Assembly: GCF_003259365.1 (NCBI RefSeq)
Contig: NZ_QLLY01000030.1
Location: forward strand, 1-53,533
Reading direction: 5' to 3'
Length of the DNA stretch: 53,533 nucleotides
DNA from: Streptomyces sp. PsTaAH-137
Lineage (GTDB): Bacteria; Actinomycetota; Actinomycetes; Streptomycetales; Streptomycetaceae
Shown here: positions 44,735-53,218 of the stretch, in pieces
Layout of the letters: each line of letters opens with the position of its first letter
Position numbering within the stretch: position 1 is the first letter of the stretch
Program-made: the position numbers and the translations under genes
The notes under the pieces: model-generated
Databases searched by the model: none
What the model saw: only the letters and a program-made list of their open reading frames with translations
Told to the model about the DNA's origin: nothing

Positions 44735-45394
44735 TCAGTTGCGGTTTCCGCAAGAGGGGCAGAAGGCTGCGCCGGCGGGGAGCTCTTGGCGGCAACTGCC
44801 GCATTGGGCGGCTTGAGCGAGGCGGTGGCCGCAGTCCATGCAGAAGGCTCCGCCGCGGGTTTCGGCGCTGCACTGAGGGCATACCAACTGCCTGGATCTG
44901 TCGCCGTCGTAGCCCTCTCCCTGCCGTTGGCCGGCGTCGTAGGCGCGCTGGCTGGCCATGTCGTTCAGGCCGCGTTGCTGTGCGGCCTGTGCCTCGGCCG
45001 CGGTGTCGGGAGAGCAGTGCAAGCACAGGCCCTGTCCGGGATTCCAGCAGCGGTCGCAGACGTAACTCGTGCAACGTGGGCAGCGGTTGAAGTGGCCTTC
45101 GGCGTTGGCGATCGCCCGAGAGAAGGCCGCGTCCTTCTGGCTGCCGTAACTGTGACCCGCCAGGCCATCGGCGGCGTCGGAGACGCCGCGGGTGGCGGTC
45201 CCGCCGATGACCGACCATGCGGCGTTCACCCCCTTGGAGACCCATCCCGCGACCTGCCCTGCGCGGAATGCCTCGAAGGGGGAGCGCCACGTGTCGGAGC
45301 AGCGTCCGCACGAGAACTCGAACTGGAATCCCGCACCGGTGCCGTGCTCCACGCACAGATCACGGTGGTTGCTCGTGAAGTAGATCTCGCTCAT
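44735..45394 (-). CDS. Double zinc-ribbon protein
   Basis: A 219-residue Cys-rich protein. The N-terminal half has FSCGRCSDTWRSP and later CPRCTSYVCDRCW with LCLHCSPD, several CxxC pairs that probably bind zinc. The C-terminal 60 residues form a classic double zinc ribbon: CPQCSAE with CMDCGH, then CGSCRQEL with CPSCGN. These ribbons mediate protein or nucleic-acid contacts. Between them is a Gln/Ala-rich helix. GGGGGATGGGGATC precedes the ATG. It is near the ankyrin and ThiF-JAB genes, which suggests but does not prove a common pathway. Confidence 0.85.
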   Translation of the reverse strand: MSEIYFTSNHRDLCVEHGTGAGFQFEFSCGRCSDTWRSPFEAFRAGQVAGWVSKGVNAAWSVIGGTATRGVSDAADGLAGHSYGSQKDAAFSRAIANAEGHFNRCPRCTSYVCDRCWNPGQGLCLHCSPDTAAEAQAAQQRGLNDMASQRAYDAGQRQGEGYDGDRSRQLVCPQCSAETRGGAFCMDCGHRLAQAAQCGSCRQELPAGAAFCPSCGNRN

Positions 45395-45528
45395 GATCCC
45401 CATCCCCCCGACTCAGTCCATTGCTACCCGCCCCACCGGGTCAAGCCACCTATGTCAGTGCATAGTTGAGGAGGACGGCCATGGCCGACAATAGCGTTCC
45501 GCAGTCGGGCCGGTCGGCCGAAGCTGAG

Positions 45529-45948
45529 TCATGGTGTAGCTCGTGCTCCTGCCGCCCGGAGGACTTCGGCGGCGAGAGGGCGGGATCCGCCTTCCGCCCA
45601 TTCCAGTGGCGTCCTGCCCGTGCCGTGGTCCTCGCGGAGGTCGGCGCCGTGTACCAACAGTTGCCGGACCGTTTCGGTGTGCCCCCAGCATGCGGCCGCA
45701 CAAAGCGGCGTGCCCTCCGACCCCGGCCCGGCGCTCTCCGCGTCGGGGGACGCGCCGACTTCCATGAGCAGGCGGGCTATTTCGGCCTCTCCCTGCACCG
45801 ACGCCAGGTATAGGGGGGTCGTGCCGTCGTGGTTCCTTCGCTCTGGACATGCTCCGCTGCGCAACACTGCTTTCGTGGCCCTGGCGTCACCTGCCAGGAC
45901 TGCCTCGAAGAGGCGGCGGGAGAGCTTCTTCCGGTGGCGCTGTTTCAC
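45529..45948 (-). CDS. Ankyrin-repeat protein
   Basis: A 139-residue protein of about four ankyrin repeats: LFEAVLAGDARATKAVLRSGA, GTTPLYLASVQGEAEIARLLMEVGA, GTPLCAAACWGHTETVRQLLVHGAD and TGRTPLEWAEGGSRPLAAEVLR. It has no other domain and likely serves as a protein-binding adaptor in the cytoplasm. GTG start at 45948. It is separated from the ThiF gene by an IS5 scar. Confidence 0.9.
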   Translation of the reverse strand: MKQRHRKKLSRRLFEAVLAGDARATKAVLRSGACPERRNHDGTTPLYLASVQGEAEIARLLMEVGASPDAESAGPGSEGTPLCAAACWGHTETVRQLLVHGADLREDHGTGRTPLEWAEGGSRPLAAEVLRAAGARATP

Positions 45949-45987
45949 AGCTCATGAGGCTAGCGATCAGGGACATCGTGGAGCCAC

Positions 45988-46230
45988 TCATATCCATTCG
46001 TTGATCACCGCGACCAGCACCCTCGTCTCGTAGGGGACGGCGAGTTGGTCGTACCTCGTGGCAACGGCCCGGTGGCGCCTGAGGCGATTGATTCCGCACT
46101 CGACTGCGTGCCGTTCTTTGTAGTCGGTCTTGTCACAGTGCGGCGGCCGGCGTCCTCGGGAACCAAGCTTGTGACGGCTGCGGACGCGGTCCACAGGGAC
46201 GGGATGGTCGGTCTGATTCCGAGTCTGCGC
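45988..46230 (-). mobile_element. IS5-family transposase C-terminal remnant
   Basis: The minus strand reads VPVDRVRSRHKLGSRGRRPP, then DKTDYKERHAVECGINRLRRHRAVATRYDQLAV and LVAVINEWI-stop. This is the C-terminal end of IS5 (IS427-like) transposases, including the E of the DDE triad in RHAVECGINRLKRHRAVATRYDKL. The N-terminal part is missing where the ThiF frame begins, so the IS scar directly joins the truncated ThiF gene. Confidence 0.85.
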
Positions 46231-46260
46231 AGGTAGGCCCGGCTGCGGCGAGAGTACGGG

Positions 46261-46917
46261 GTGCTTCAGCGTCCAGAATCGAATGCGACGCGTGGCATGC
46301 GCGGCAGCGCGGTCGACGCCCTGGCCGAGGAACTCGCCGCGCTGCGCCCCGACACCGCCACCACGCCGCTGGCGCTGGACGTCATCACCGACGCCGACCG
46401 CATCCGGGCACACCTGACCAACACCGACCTCGCCGTGTGCACGGCCGACGGCGTCGCCGCCCGCCGCGTTACCGGCCACCTGGCCCGCCGCGCGGGCCTA
46501 ACCGCCGTACTCGCCTGCGTCCTCAACGACGGAGCACTCGGTGAAATCATGCGGCTGCGCCCACGACCCGGCCACGGCTGCCTCACCTGCCGCCGCCAGC
46601 ACCTCATCGAATCCGGCGGCATCGACCCCGAACCCGCCCTGGACGCCGGCTACGGCACCGGAACCCCACACCGCCCCATGACCGCCGTCGGCCCCGACCT
46701 TCACCTCGTCGCCCACCTCGCGGCCAAGACCGCCGTGGCGAGCATCCTCGAACGCGCCGGGCACCCCGACCAGCGCCTGCCCGGCGAGCACGCCCTCATC
46801 TCGCTGCGCCGCCAACCCGACTGGGCCCCGCCCTTCGACCTCGCCCGCACCACCGAAGTGCGCTGGCTCCCCGCCAGCCCGCCCCGAAACGGCTGCCCCA
46901 CATGCGAGACACCATGA
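46261..46917 (+). CDS. ThiF-family (E1-like) adenylyltransferase, N-terminally truncated
   Basis: A 218-residue remnant or shortened form of a ThiF/E1-like protein. It starts at a GTG inside IS-derived bases. Family sequence begins near residue 16 with AVDALAEELAALRPD and continues with LAVCTADGVAARRVTGHLARRAG, the strand-helix before the catalytic region. The zinc site is made by CLTCRRQHL and the last residues NGCPTCETP. The N-terminal ATP-binding glycine loop and any fused E2 domain are absent. Stop and start codons overlap the JAB gene as ATGA, so both were translated together. Intact relatives activate a ubiquitin-like protein or a sulfur carrier. Confidence 0.78.
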   Translation: MLQRPESNATRGMRGSAVDALAEELAALRPDTATTPLALDVITDADRIRAHLTNTDLAVCTADGVAARRVTGHLARRAGLTAVLACVLNDGALGEIMRLRPRPGHGCLTCRRQHLIESGGIDPEPALDAGYGTGTPHRPMTAVGPDLHLVAHLAAKTAVASILERAGHPDQRLPGEHALISLRRQPDWAPPFDLARTTEVRWLPASPPRNGCPTCETP

Positions 46918-47417
46918 ACCCACAACCCGTCACCACCGTCCGCCTCACCCCAGCGGCCGCCCACACCATCGCCACCGAACTACGCACGGCCGACCACACC
47001 ACCGAAACCGGCGGCATCCTGCTCGGGCACCACAGCGCGGACGTCGCCACCATCCACCACGCCGGCACCCCCGGCCCCGCAGCGGTGCGCACCCCGACCT
47101 ACTTCCTGCGCGACCGGGCGCACGCACAGATGCTCGCCGACCAGGCCTTCGCCGCCGATAGCAGTGTCTGGATCGGCGAATGGCACACACATCCCACCGG
47201 CCGTGCGGCCCCGAGTGCCAGGGACGCCACCACCTACCAACAGCTCTTCAGCGACCTCGAGCTGGGCTTCACCAGCGTCGTCGCATTGATCCTCGCCAAG
47301 CGCGACGGGCAGTGGACCGGCGCCGCCTGGGCAGCACACGACGGCGGTATCGCCCCCGCAGCACTGGAGATCCTCAAACCTCATCCGGAGAATGAGGCAA
47401 CCGGTCGCCCCCGCTGA
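46914..47417 (+). CDS. JAB/MPN+ (JAMM) isopeptidase-like metalloprotease
   Basis: A 167-residue MPN+ domain protein. The JAMM motif is complete: Glu31 in ETGGILLG, HTHP (His91, His93), then Ser101 and Asp104 in SARD. This predicts a zinc deubiquitinase-like peptidase. It overlaps the ThiF gene by four bases (ATGA). A ThiF-JAB pair is the core of bacterial ubiquitin-like conjugation systems, where JAB matures or removes the modifier; similar pairs occur in CBASS (Cap2-Cap3) and in Bil systems. Since the E1 is truncated, the JAB protein may now be orphaned. Confidence 0.88.
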   Translation: MNPQPVTTVRLTPAAAHTIATELRTADHTTETGGILLGHHSADVATIHHAGTPGPAAVRTPTYFLRDRAHAQMLADQAFAADSSVWIGEWHTHPTGRAAPSARDATTYQQLFSDLELGFTSVVALILAKRDGQWTGAAWAAHDGGIAPAALEILKPHPENEATGRPR

Positions 47418-47449
47418 GCGCCACAAACCAGGCCTTCGCCAACCTCTGG

Positions 47450-47638
47450 ATGAAAAACCTCAAGGCCCACGAAGAGGGCCCCACCGTGATCCGTGCCATG
47501 GGCACCGACGAACTCCACGTCATCGGCGACTGGCGGCGTGTCTTCCCCGAAGGCCGCGGCGTCACCGAGGTCAAAATCAAGGACATCTACGCGGCGGGCG
47601 CGGCGGACGCCGCCCCCGAGGCGGGGGAGGGGGCGTAA
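47450..47638 (+). CDS. Small protein or C-terminal remnant after the JAB gene
   Basis: A 62-residue frame (open back to about 47397) reading MKNLKAHEEGPTVIRAMGTD, then HVIGDWRRVFPEGRGVTEVK and IKDIYA, ending in an Ala/Glu/Gly-rich tail. The body has a normal protein composition; the end seems to be linker or junction sequence. It could be a small partner of the ThiF-JAB operon or the end of a gene damaged by IS110. Not recognised as a ubiquitin-like fold, and it lacks a terminal Gly-Gly. Confidence 0.45.
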   Translation: MKNLKAHEEGPTVIRAMGTDELHVIGDWRRVFPEGRGVTEVKIKDIYAAGAADAAPEAGEGA

Positions 47639-47720
47639 GCGCCCGAGCGGAATCTGGGGTTCGGCAAGTTCGGCGCCCAGGGATGAAGGGCCACGAGGCG
47701 GTGGCCCGCCAGCTCGGGGA

Positions 47721-48101
47721 TTCGACCGAGCGCAGGGTGTGAGGCATCGACCGGGCCGCGTCCGCGATGACGAACGCGTCGCGGGCATCGGTCTTGGCCT
47801 CGCCCGGATAGAGATCGGCGATCCGCCGCATCGTCAGTCCGGGCAGATAGGCGACCTGGCAGCCGACGGCGCGGGCGACGGCCAGCGGCAGGGCCCCGAT
47901 CGAGGCCGGCTGGTCGACGATGACGAGCACGGTCCCGTGCTTGGCCTGGAGTTTCGCGAAGACCTCGCGGAGTTTGGGTTCGCTGTTGGGCAGCCTCCGG
48001 TCGAAGGCCGCCTTCCCGGCGGGGGTGACGGCGGTGGCGTGGTGTTCGCCCTTGCCGACGTCCAGGCCGAGGAAGACGTTGATGCCGCTGATGTCGATCA
48101 C
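47721..48101 (-). mobile_element. IS110-family transposase, N-terminal fragment
   Basis: The minus strand from GTG 48101 encodes about 127 residues of an IS110 transposase: VFLGLDVGKGEHHATAV (first Asp14), VLVIVDQPASIGALPLAVAR, and KTDARDAFVIADAARSMPHTLR with the paired Asp residues 105 and 108 of the DEDD RuvC-like domain. Sequence after LRSVE at 47720 is unrelated, so the Tnp domain with its serine is lost. The element is inactive. The left flank upstream of the start is kept (next feature). Confidence 0.85.
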
Positions 48102-48301
48102 GTCGTGCTTCCTTTGGTGCTGTTCACCCGGCCTCGCCACGGCGCTGATCGCCACATCCACATTACAAAGAGCCTCCCGGCCTGGGGAAAGGCCGGTGGT
48201 CATGCCCCTAATCAGCGGTCTGTCAGTGCCTTCGGAGCTGGTGACACCCCCCCCGGGCCATGCACTTGACAAGGGGAGGTAGTCATGCCAACTCCGAAGG
48301 C
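48102..48301. other. Upstream end of the IS110 remnant with inverted repeats
   Basis: CCGGCCT (48177-48183) pairs with AGGCCGG (48190-48196). GCCTTCGGAGCTGG (48228-48241) pairs with CCAACTCCGAAGGC (48288-48301) with one mismatch and a 46-base loop. IS110 elements carry a structured noncoding end next to the transposase start that yields the bridge RNA. Position and folding potential fit such a relic, but no target or donor loops could be assigned. Confidence 0.4.
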
Positions 48302-48470
48302 CGGTCGTCCCGTTGCGGAACTACGAAAACGGTAATGGGGGGGGACAGCCTGGCAGGCCCCAACCTGGTGTGCGAGGGATGCGGGCGGGCCGTGGCGACC
48401 CGTAGTCGCTCCCGTCAGCCAGCCGATTTCCGCGTGACGGTCCGGCCCGCCGCACGGTAGAAGCCGACAT

Positions 48471-48977
48471 GTGACCATCCTCTTCTGCGCGAAGTGCGGG
48501 ACCGCGCTCACCGGTGACCTGGTGGCGCTGCCGGCCGTTCCGAACGTCGATGACCCAGATCACGGTCGGGACAAGAAGACTGGCCAGGCTCGCTCCACCG
48601 TCCCCCACGGGCACTATGCCATCGACCCGGACCCCTGGGGTGCCCCGTACGTCCCGGCCGCTGCACCCTGCCGCCCTGCCCGCAGCACCGGCCGCGAACT
48701 GCTGCGAACCGGCACATGGGCCACGGTATCTGTCGGATGGCGTGACAGCGTCGTTGTCCACCCGGACGATGTCCTGCCGCGCCTCGAACCCTTCACGCTC
48801 GCGGACAACTGGCTCGGGTGCTGCGGCCCCACCGGCGCGCACGGCCCCAACTTGGCCCGCTTCTGCGGCTCTCGTGTGGCCACCTGGGCTGCCGACTGCA
48901 TCGGCCCCAATGAGCTCCACCTCGACCCTGTGCGCGTCTACGCCTGGCACGGCGAGGCGCTGACCGAGAGCTCATGA
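48471..48977 (+). CDS. Conserved hypothetical protein with N-terminal CxxC
   Basis: A 168-residue protein of a type often seen in Streptomyces accessory regions. It starts ILFCAKCGTALTGDLVALP with a zinc-knuckle-like CxxC. The middle has HYAIDPDPWGAPYVP and VVVHPDDVLPRLEPF, and the end NWLGCCGPTGAHGPN, RFCGSRVATWAADCIGP and ELHLDPVRVYAW adds further cysteines. It probably binds zinc. GTG start. No function known. Confidence 0.8.
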   Translation: MTILFCAKCGTALTGDLVALPAVPNVDDPDHGRDKKTGQARSTVPHGHYAIDPDPWGAPYVPAAAPCRPARSTGRELLRTGTWATVSVGWRDSVVVHPDDVLPRLEPFTLADNWLGCCGPTGAHGPNLARFCGSRVATWAADCIGPNELHLDPVRVYAWHGEALTESS

Positions 48978-49476
48978 CGCTGCAGGGGCCTGACTGCCCT
49001 GAGCCGGCCGCCCCTGGTCCACGATTGCTCGGTGAACAAACTGGGGAACGGCGAGCGGGCCTGGAGATTTCACGAAGCCTCATCACCCTCTGCCGTCGCG
49101 CCCCTGGTACCCGCTGAGGCCCCACCACGGCGCCTTCGAGTACACCCTGGTCGGGCTGCCCGCCGTACATGCCCTGCGGCTGCTCAGGTATCGCGGACGC
49201 GTACTACTGCGTCCGCGTCGAGGACGGCGCCGTCAAGGTGGAGCGTCAAGTCTCTCGACCTGGGCGGCGCCACGCTCGTCGTGCGCTGGGATCTGCCCGA
49301 GCCGCGGGCCACACGGGACCGCCGGAGATCAGTGTTTCACTGTCGATGACGGCCGCAGGTGCTGCTGAACGTGAACGTACCCCACTGGGGCGACCGATCC
49401 CTTTCAAGTTGCACTCGGGGCAATGACCGGCCGTGCATCCCGCACTGGCAAGGCGTACGAGGCCTCTGGCCAGCGT
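48978..49476. other. Decayed region, possible frameshifted fragment
   Basis: Short plus-strand pieces ADAYYCVRVEDGAVKVE (one frame) and SLDLGGATLVVRWDLPEP (next frame) near 49190-49310 look like parts of one broken gene. No start, motif or family is clear. Confidence 0.35.
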
Positions 49477-50001
49477 CTACCCCCGCCGCGCGCCCGAACG
49501 AGCGCGCCCAACTGGCCTTGTCGGCTTTTTCACCGAAGGTTTCGCAGACCGCTTCGCACGGACCGCGCGCGCCCTCCGTACCGGTAGCGCGCCCACGAGG
49601 GGAACCGCGCCCATCAGGAGCGCGGCTACCGCCTCGATCAGAGCGAAGACGCTCTGATCCTGATATCCGCCGAAGGCTGTCCGGCGCACAGCAATGTACT
49701 CACCCCGCCGGTCGCCACCCACAGATGTACTGGCACCAGCCTCCGTCACCTGCCCATCGGCTGAGCGGAACGTCCCGGAGCACTCCCATTGCTGCCCGTC
49801 CGACGAACCGGACTCCTCGCAGTACGTTGCCCTGATCTCACCTGGAGTGCCCGCCCAACCAGCTGCGTACGGCAACATGTAGGCGCCGAAGCAGAACAGA
49901 GCCACACAGATTCCGACCAAGATGCAGAGACCAATCCGCGCCCCCACACCACTCTTCCCCTGCCCACTGTTGTGCGCTCTCGGGGTCCGCGGTCGAGCCA
50001 C
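49477..50001 (-). CDS. Small membrane protein of unknown function
   Basis: A 174-residue protein with two membrane helices, IGLCILVGICVALFCFGAYM near residue 24 and ALIEAVAALLMGAVPLVGAL near residue 125. Between them is an exposed domain with a Cys pair (ATYCEESGSSDG and WECSGTFRSADG) that may form a disulfide. The C-terminus is strongly basic. The ATG has no strong ribosome site. Many actinobacterial small membrane proteins share this layout; function unknown. Confidence 0.75.
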   Translation of the reverse strand: MARPRTPRAHNSGQGKSGVGARIGLCILVGICVALFCFGAYMLPYAAGWAGTPGEIRATYCEESGSSDGQQWECSGTFRSADGQVTEAGASTSVGGDRRGEYIAVRRTAFGGYQDQSVFALIEAVAALLMGAVPLVGALPVRRARAVRAKRSAKPSVKKPTRPVGRARSGARRG

Positions 50002-50662
50002 GCAGTGCCTCCGCCATGGGTACTGGATCGAACTTCAGAACGTCACATAGTCGTACACAGTCGCGTCTGTAGCAACCTCTAGGTTCCCCCGTCCCTCGAC
50101 GGCGACAGACGACGGTCTGTGAGCCGACAACCGCCCCAGGCAGTTGTAGGTTCAAGACGAACCAACATTGCCTGTCATAGGGCACGAACAACCTCTAGCA
50201 CCGCACAACAGGGTCCTGTGGGGTGCTGAGCAAGACAAGAACGGTCGACTCCCGCAGTCTCTCCTTCACACTGCTCCAACTGCCGACTCTTCCGCCCCCA
50301 TGCTGCGATCCGCTAGAGGTCAGCTGCGGCACAACGGTGCTTCACCACCACACCAAGCCCAAGCTCACGCTGCCGTAATCCAGATGGGCACTAGAACTGA
50401 ACCCGCTTCACGGCACCGATGGGTAGACGCCGAGCCTCAGGGCTAGCCACTACAACAGAAGTGCATGTCTGCTCAACGCCGGGGCTCGCTCCCTCCTGCC
50501 CTGGGAGTCGGCTCCGCCCGGAAGCGAGCTGGCCGCTCCCATCAGCAAGTCATCCTCTGCTCCGGCATGGGCTAGGGAAAGACGGCCTGAGGAGCGGGGC
50601 GAGGTTTTGGGCTGGACTTGCATCGCCCCCTGAAGCCAGGCCTGTGCCGCAACACCGTAAGG
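50002..50662. other. Gene-free stretch, lower G+C than its surroundings
   Basis: By eye the sequence is less G+C-rich than flanking genes and has frequent stops in all frames. It may be the remains of the upstream part of the primase gene or plasmid noncoding DNA. No repeat cluster or origin was recognised. Confidence 0.4.
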
Positions 50663-52192
50663 AACGGCCTTCACCGAGAAGCTGAACCGGGCTGCCTTCA
50701 CGGTCGGCGGTCCCGTCGCTGCCGGCCGCCTCTCGCACGCCCAGACTCTCGACCGTCTCGTTCAGGCAGCACAGGCCACCCGCCCCGTCCAGCACGCCAA
50801 GAACCTCCGGACTATTCGCGACGAAGACCGCGCAGACGTAGAACTCTTCGCGTCCCTCTACTCAGGACGATTCCGCTACGTTGAAGGGAACGGCTGGTAC
50901 ACCTGGGATTCCCCCTGGTGGAAGCTGCGCGGGGGAGAGGCCGCCGCGACCTGGGCCGCCGGCGACATGGCCGACCAGATGCCCACCCACGACCCTGCCG
51001 GTCACTTCTCCCAGCAGGACGTCACCCGCCACCGGCGCTACTCGTCTTCCACCGCCGGGCTGAAGGCAATGCTGCACCAGGCCAAAGCTGCCCCAGCCCT
51101 GTCCCTCGACGCTGAGGAACTGGACGGCGACCCTTACACGCTGTGCACCCCGGACGGGATCATCGACCTGCGCACCGGCGAGGCGCGCGCGGCCGACCCG
51201 CTGCGTGACTTCAACTCCTGCTGCACCAGCATCAGCCCGCAGGCCATGCCCACCCCCCCCGCTTCTTCCGCTTCCTCACCGACACCTTCGGCGACGACGG
51301 CGACGGCAAGGAGATGATCGAATATCTCCACGTCCTGCTGGGCTACTCCATCACCGGCGACGTCGGCGCGCAGATCCTGCCGTTCTGCTACGGCGACGGC
51401 GCCAACGGCAAAAGCGTCCTCCTCGACACCACCGTGCAGATCCTGGGCGACTACGCCCACGCCGCCCCGCCCGGCTTCCTCATGGACCGCGGCGGCTACA
51501 CCGAGCACTCCACCGAGCTCACCGAGCTCTACGGCCGCCGCCTGGTGGTGTGCAGTGAGCTCAAGCCCACCGACAAGTTCGACGAGGTGCGCGTCAAGCT
51601 CCTCACCGGCGGCGACAAGGTGACGGCCCGCCGCATGCGGCAGGACTTCTTCAGCTTCGCGCCCACCCACCACCTGTGGCTCCTTGGTAACCACCACCCC
51701 GAAGTCGCCACAGGAGGCCACGCCTTCTGGCGCCGCCTGCGCCTGATCCCCTTCGAGCGGAAGATCCCGGACGCCAAAAAGATCGACAACCTGGCGCGCA
51801 TCCTCGTTGCCGAGGAAGGCCCCGGCATCCTCGCCTGGCTGATCGAAGGCGCCCGCCGCTTCCTCGCCACCCGAGACCCCAGCAGCAAACGCGACAACCT
51901 CGCCGGCCCCGCCCGGGTCCGCATGGCCACCACGAACTACGCCGCCACCGAAGACCACGTCGGCCGTTTCCTCACCGACATGTGCCTGCGCCAGGAAGGC
52001 GCGAAGGTGCAGCAGACCGCCCTCTACCAGGTCTACGGCCGCTGGTGCCAGGACGAAGGCGTCCGCCCGACCGGCTCGAGAAGCTTCGCCACCCGGATGC
52101 GCAACGAGCTCGGACTCAAGTCCCCCGACGAGATGATCAAGTCGAACGGAACCCGCTACTACCCCGGACTCGGGCTGCTCGACGACGAATAA
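50663..52192 (+). pseudogene. Plasmid/phage primase-helicase (D5/SF3 type), truncated and frameshifted
   Basis: A frame with no start, open from 50663, gives LNRAAFTVGGPVAAGRLSHA and RFRYVEGNGWYTWDSPWWK, the link between a prim-pol domain and a D5-N helicase domain. At 51253-51260 a run of eight C stands where nine would keep the frame. Beyond it the second frame continues with MIEYLHVLLGYSITGD, Walker A GDGANGKSVLLDT, CSELKPTDKFDEV, LLGNHHPEVATGGHAFWRRL and ends at 52192. Such proteins start replication of integrative plasmids or prophages. The N-terminal primase part is missing upstream of a TAA. Confidence 0.85.
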
Positions 52193-52343
52193 CGCGGGTA
52201 CAGATCCACCACAAGCGGCCGACGGCACCCTGCGCAGCACTCGCGGAGCGCTCTAGACTCAAAGAGAGGGCAGACCGGACGCGGCCCCACCACAGCCGCG
52301 CCGGATGAGCCCTCGGAACACGATAGGAAGGGGAGCGGACACC

Positions 52344-52721
52344 ATGAGCTCGCTACTCGCCGACACCGACGTCATCGGGGAATCCAAAATCGTTTGGCTC
52401 GAAGACATCGCCGGGCTGGAGTCCGTGCGTCAGGCCGTCCACGGCACCCCGTACCGCAAGGGCAAGCCCAACTTCGGCGGCCTTGGCCGCCTGGTGGGCT
52501 ATGCAGAACTCGCACCCTCCGTCGAGCGAGACCCCCACACCAGCCTCTTCCACCGCAGGGTCTTCTATCTCGTCCCGCACGACCGGGACAGCGAGCCTGA
52601 CGGCGACTACCGCACCGGCTCACCTGGTGAAGCCGTCGACCCGCAGACTGTCGACATGGGCCAGATAGGGGAGAAGACCGAGCGCTCGCAGAGGCGGGCC
52701 ATAACGCCCGCGGGCGCGTAG
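52344..52721 (+). CDS. DUF6009 family protein
   Basis: A 125-residue protein from the ATG at 52344, chosen because GGAAGGGGAG lies just upstream. It has KIVWLEDIAGLESVRQAV, then RRVFYLVPHDRDSEPDGDYR and GEAVDPQTV, ending GEKTERSQRR. This matches DUF6009, a small Streptomyces family often encoded after plasmid or integrative-element primase genes. Its position here agrees. Function unknown. Confidence 0.85.
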   Translation: MSSLLADTDVIGESKIVWLEDIAGLESVRQAVHGTPYRKGKPNFGGLGRLVGYAELAPSVERDPHTSLFHRRVFYLVPHDRDSEPDGDYRTGSPGEAVDPQTVDMGQIGEKTERSQRRAITPAGA

Positions 52722-52938
52722 GCCCTCCAGCCCCTCTCCAGAACCTGCAGCTCAGAGGCATGCAAACGTGCGACGAGGGGCTGAAGGGGCTGGATCTTCA
52801 GGTTGGCATCACCACCGCTGGCCGGCCGTGCACCGCACGGTTGCAGGGAGCCCGGCGGGCAGGTCCGAGACGGCCCTGCCGTCTTTCTGACGAGAGGACT
52901 GGCCCGTAACTGCGGTCGCAGGCCAACCCACAGCCGCG

Positions 52939-53164
52939 TCAAGCGCTCGGAGTCCTCCACAAATGCCGCTCGTCCAAAGTTCCGAACCGCACGCTTCCGC
53001 GGTCGAGGTCGACGAGGACGGGCCAGCAGTCCAACAGTTGCTGTCTGGAGCCCGTTGCTCTCGCGGACTCGCTCGGAGTCGATGGCGAGAGGCAGTTCGT
53101 CATCGCGCTGGCTGTGCGCGAGAAACGCCACCGCGAGTTGCAGGGCTTCGTCCTGCTCCATCAT
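52939..53164 (-). pseudogene. YrhB/Imm35-like small gene, frameshifted
   Basis: The minus strand gives MEQDEALQLAVAFLAHSQRDD then ELPLAIDSERVRESNGLQ. A frame switch near 53030 leads to CWPVLVDLDRGSVRFGTLDE and a stop at 52939. The layout (N-terminal helix, then PVLVD in the last strand) resembles YrhB/immunity protein 35 domains. It contains the segment repeated at 53370-53423. Low similarity, so tentative. Confidence 0.4.
53087..53143. repeat. Direct repeat copy 1 (about 55 bases)
   Basis: This stretch closely resembles 53370-53423; both encode, on the minus strand, VAFLAH(S/C)QRDDELPL. They are probably equivalent parts of two related small genes rather than a mobile repeat. Confidence 0.6.
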
Positions 53165-53218
53165 CCGTCTCCAGTCCTCCGGCTCGACGGAGGCACCCTA
53201 ACCGGCCTGGAATGATCT

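Noticed and set aside
47493..48269. 258-codon plus-strand frame
   Set aside because: Antisense to the IS110 transposase fragment.
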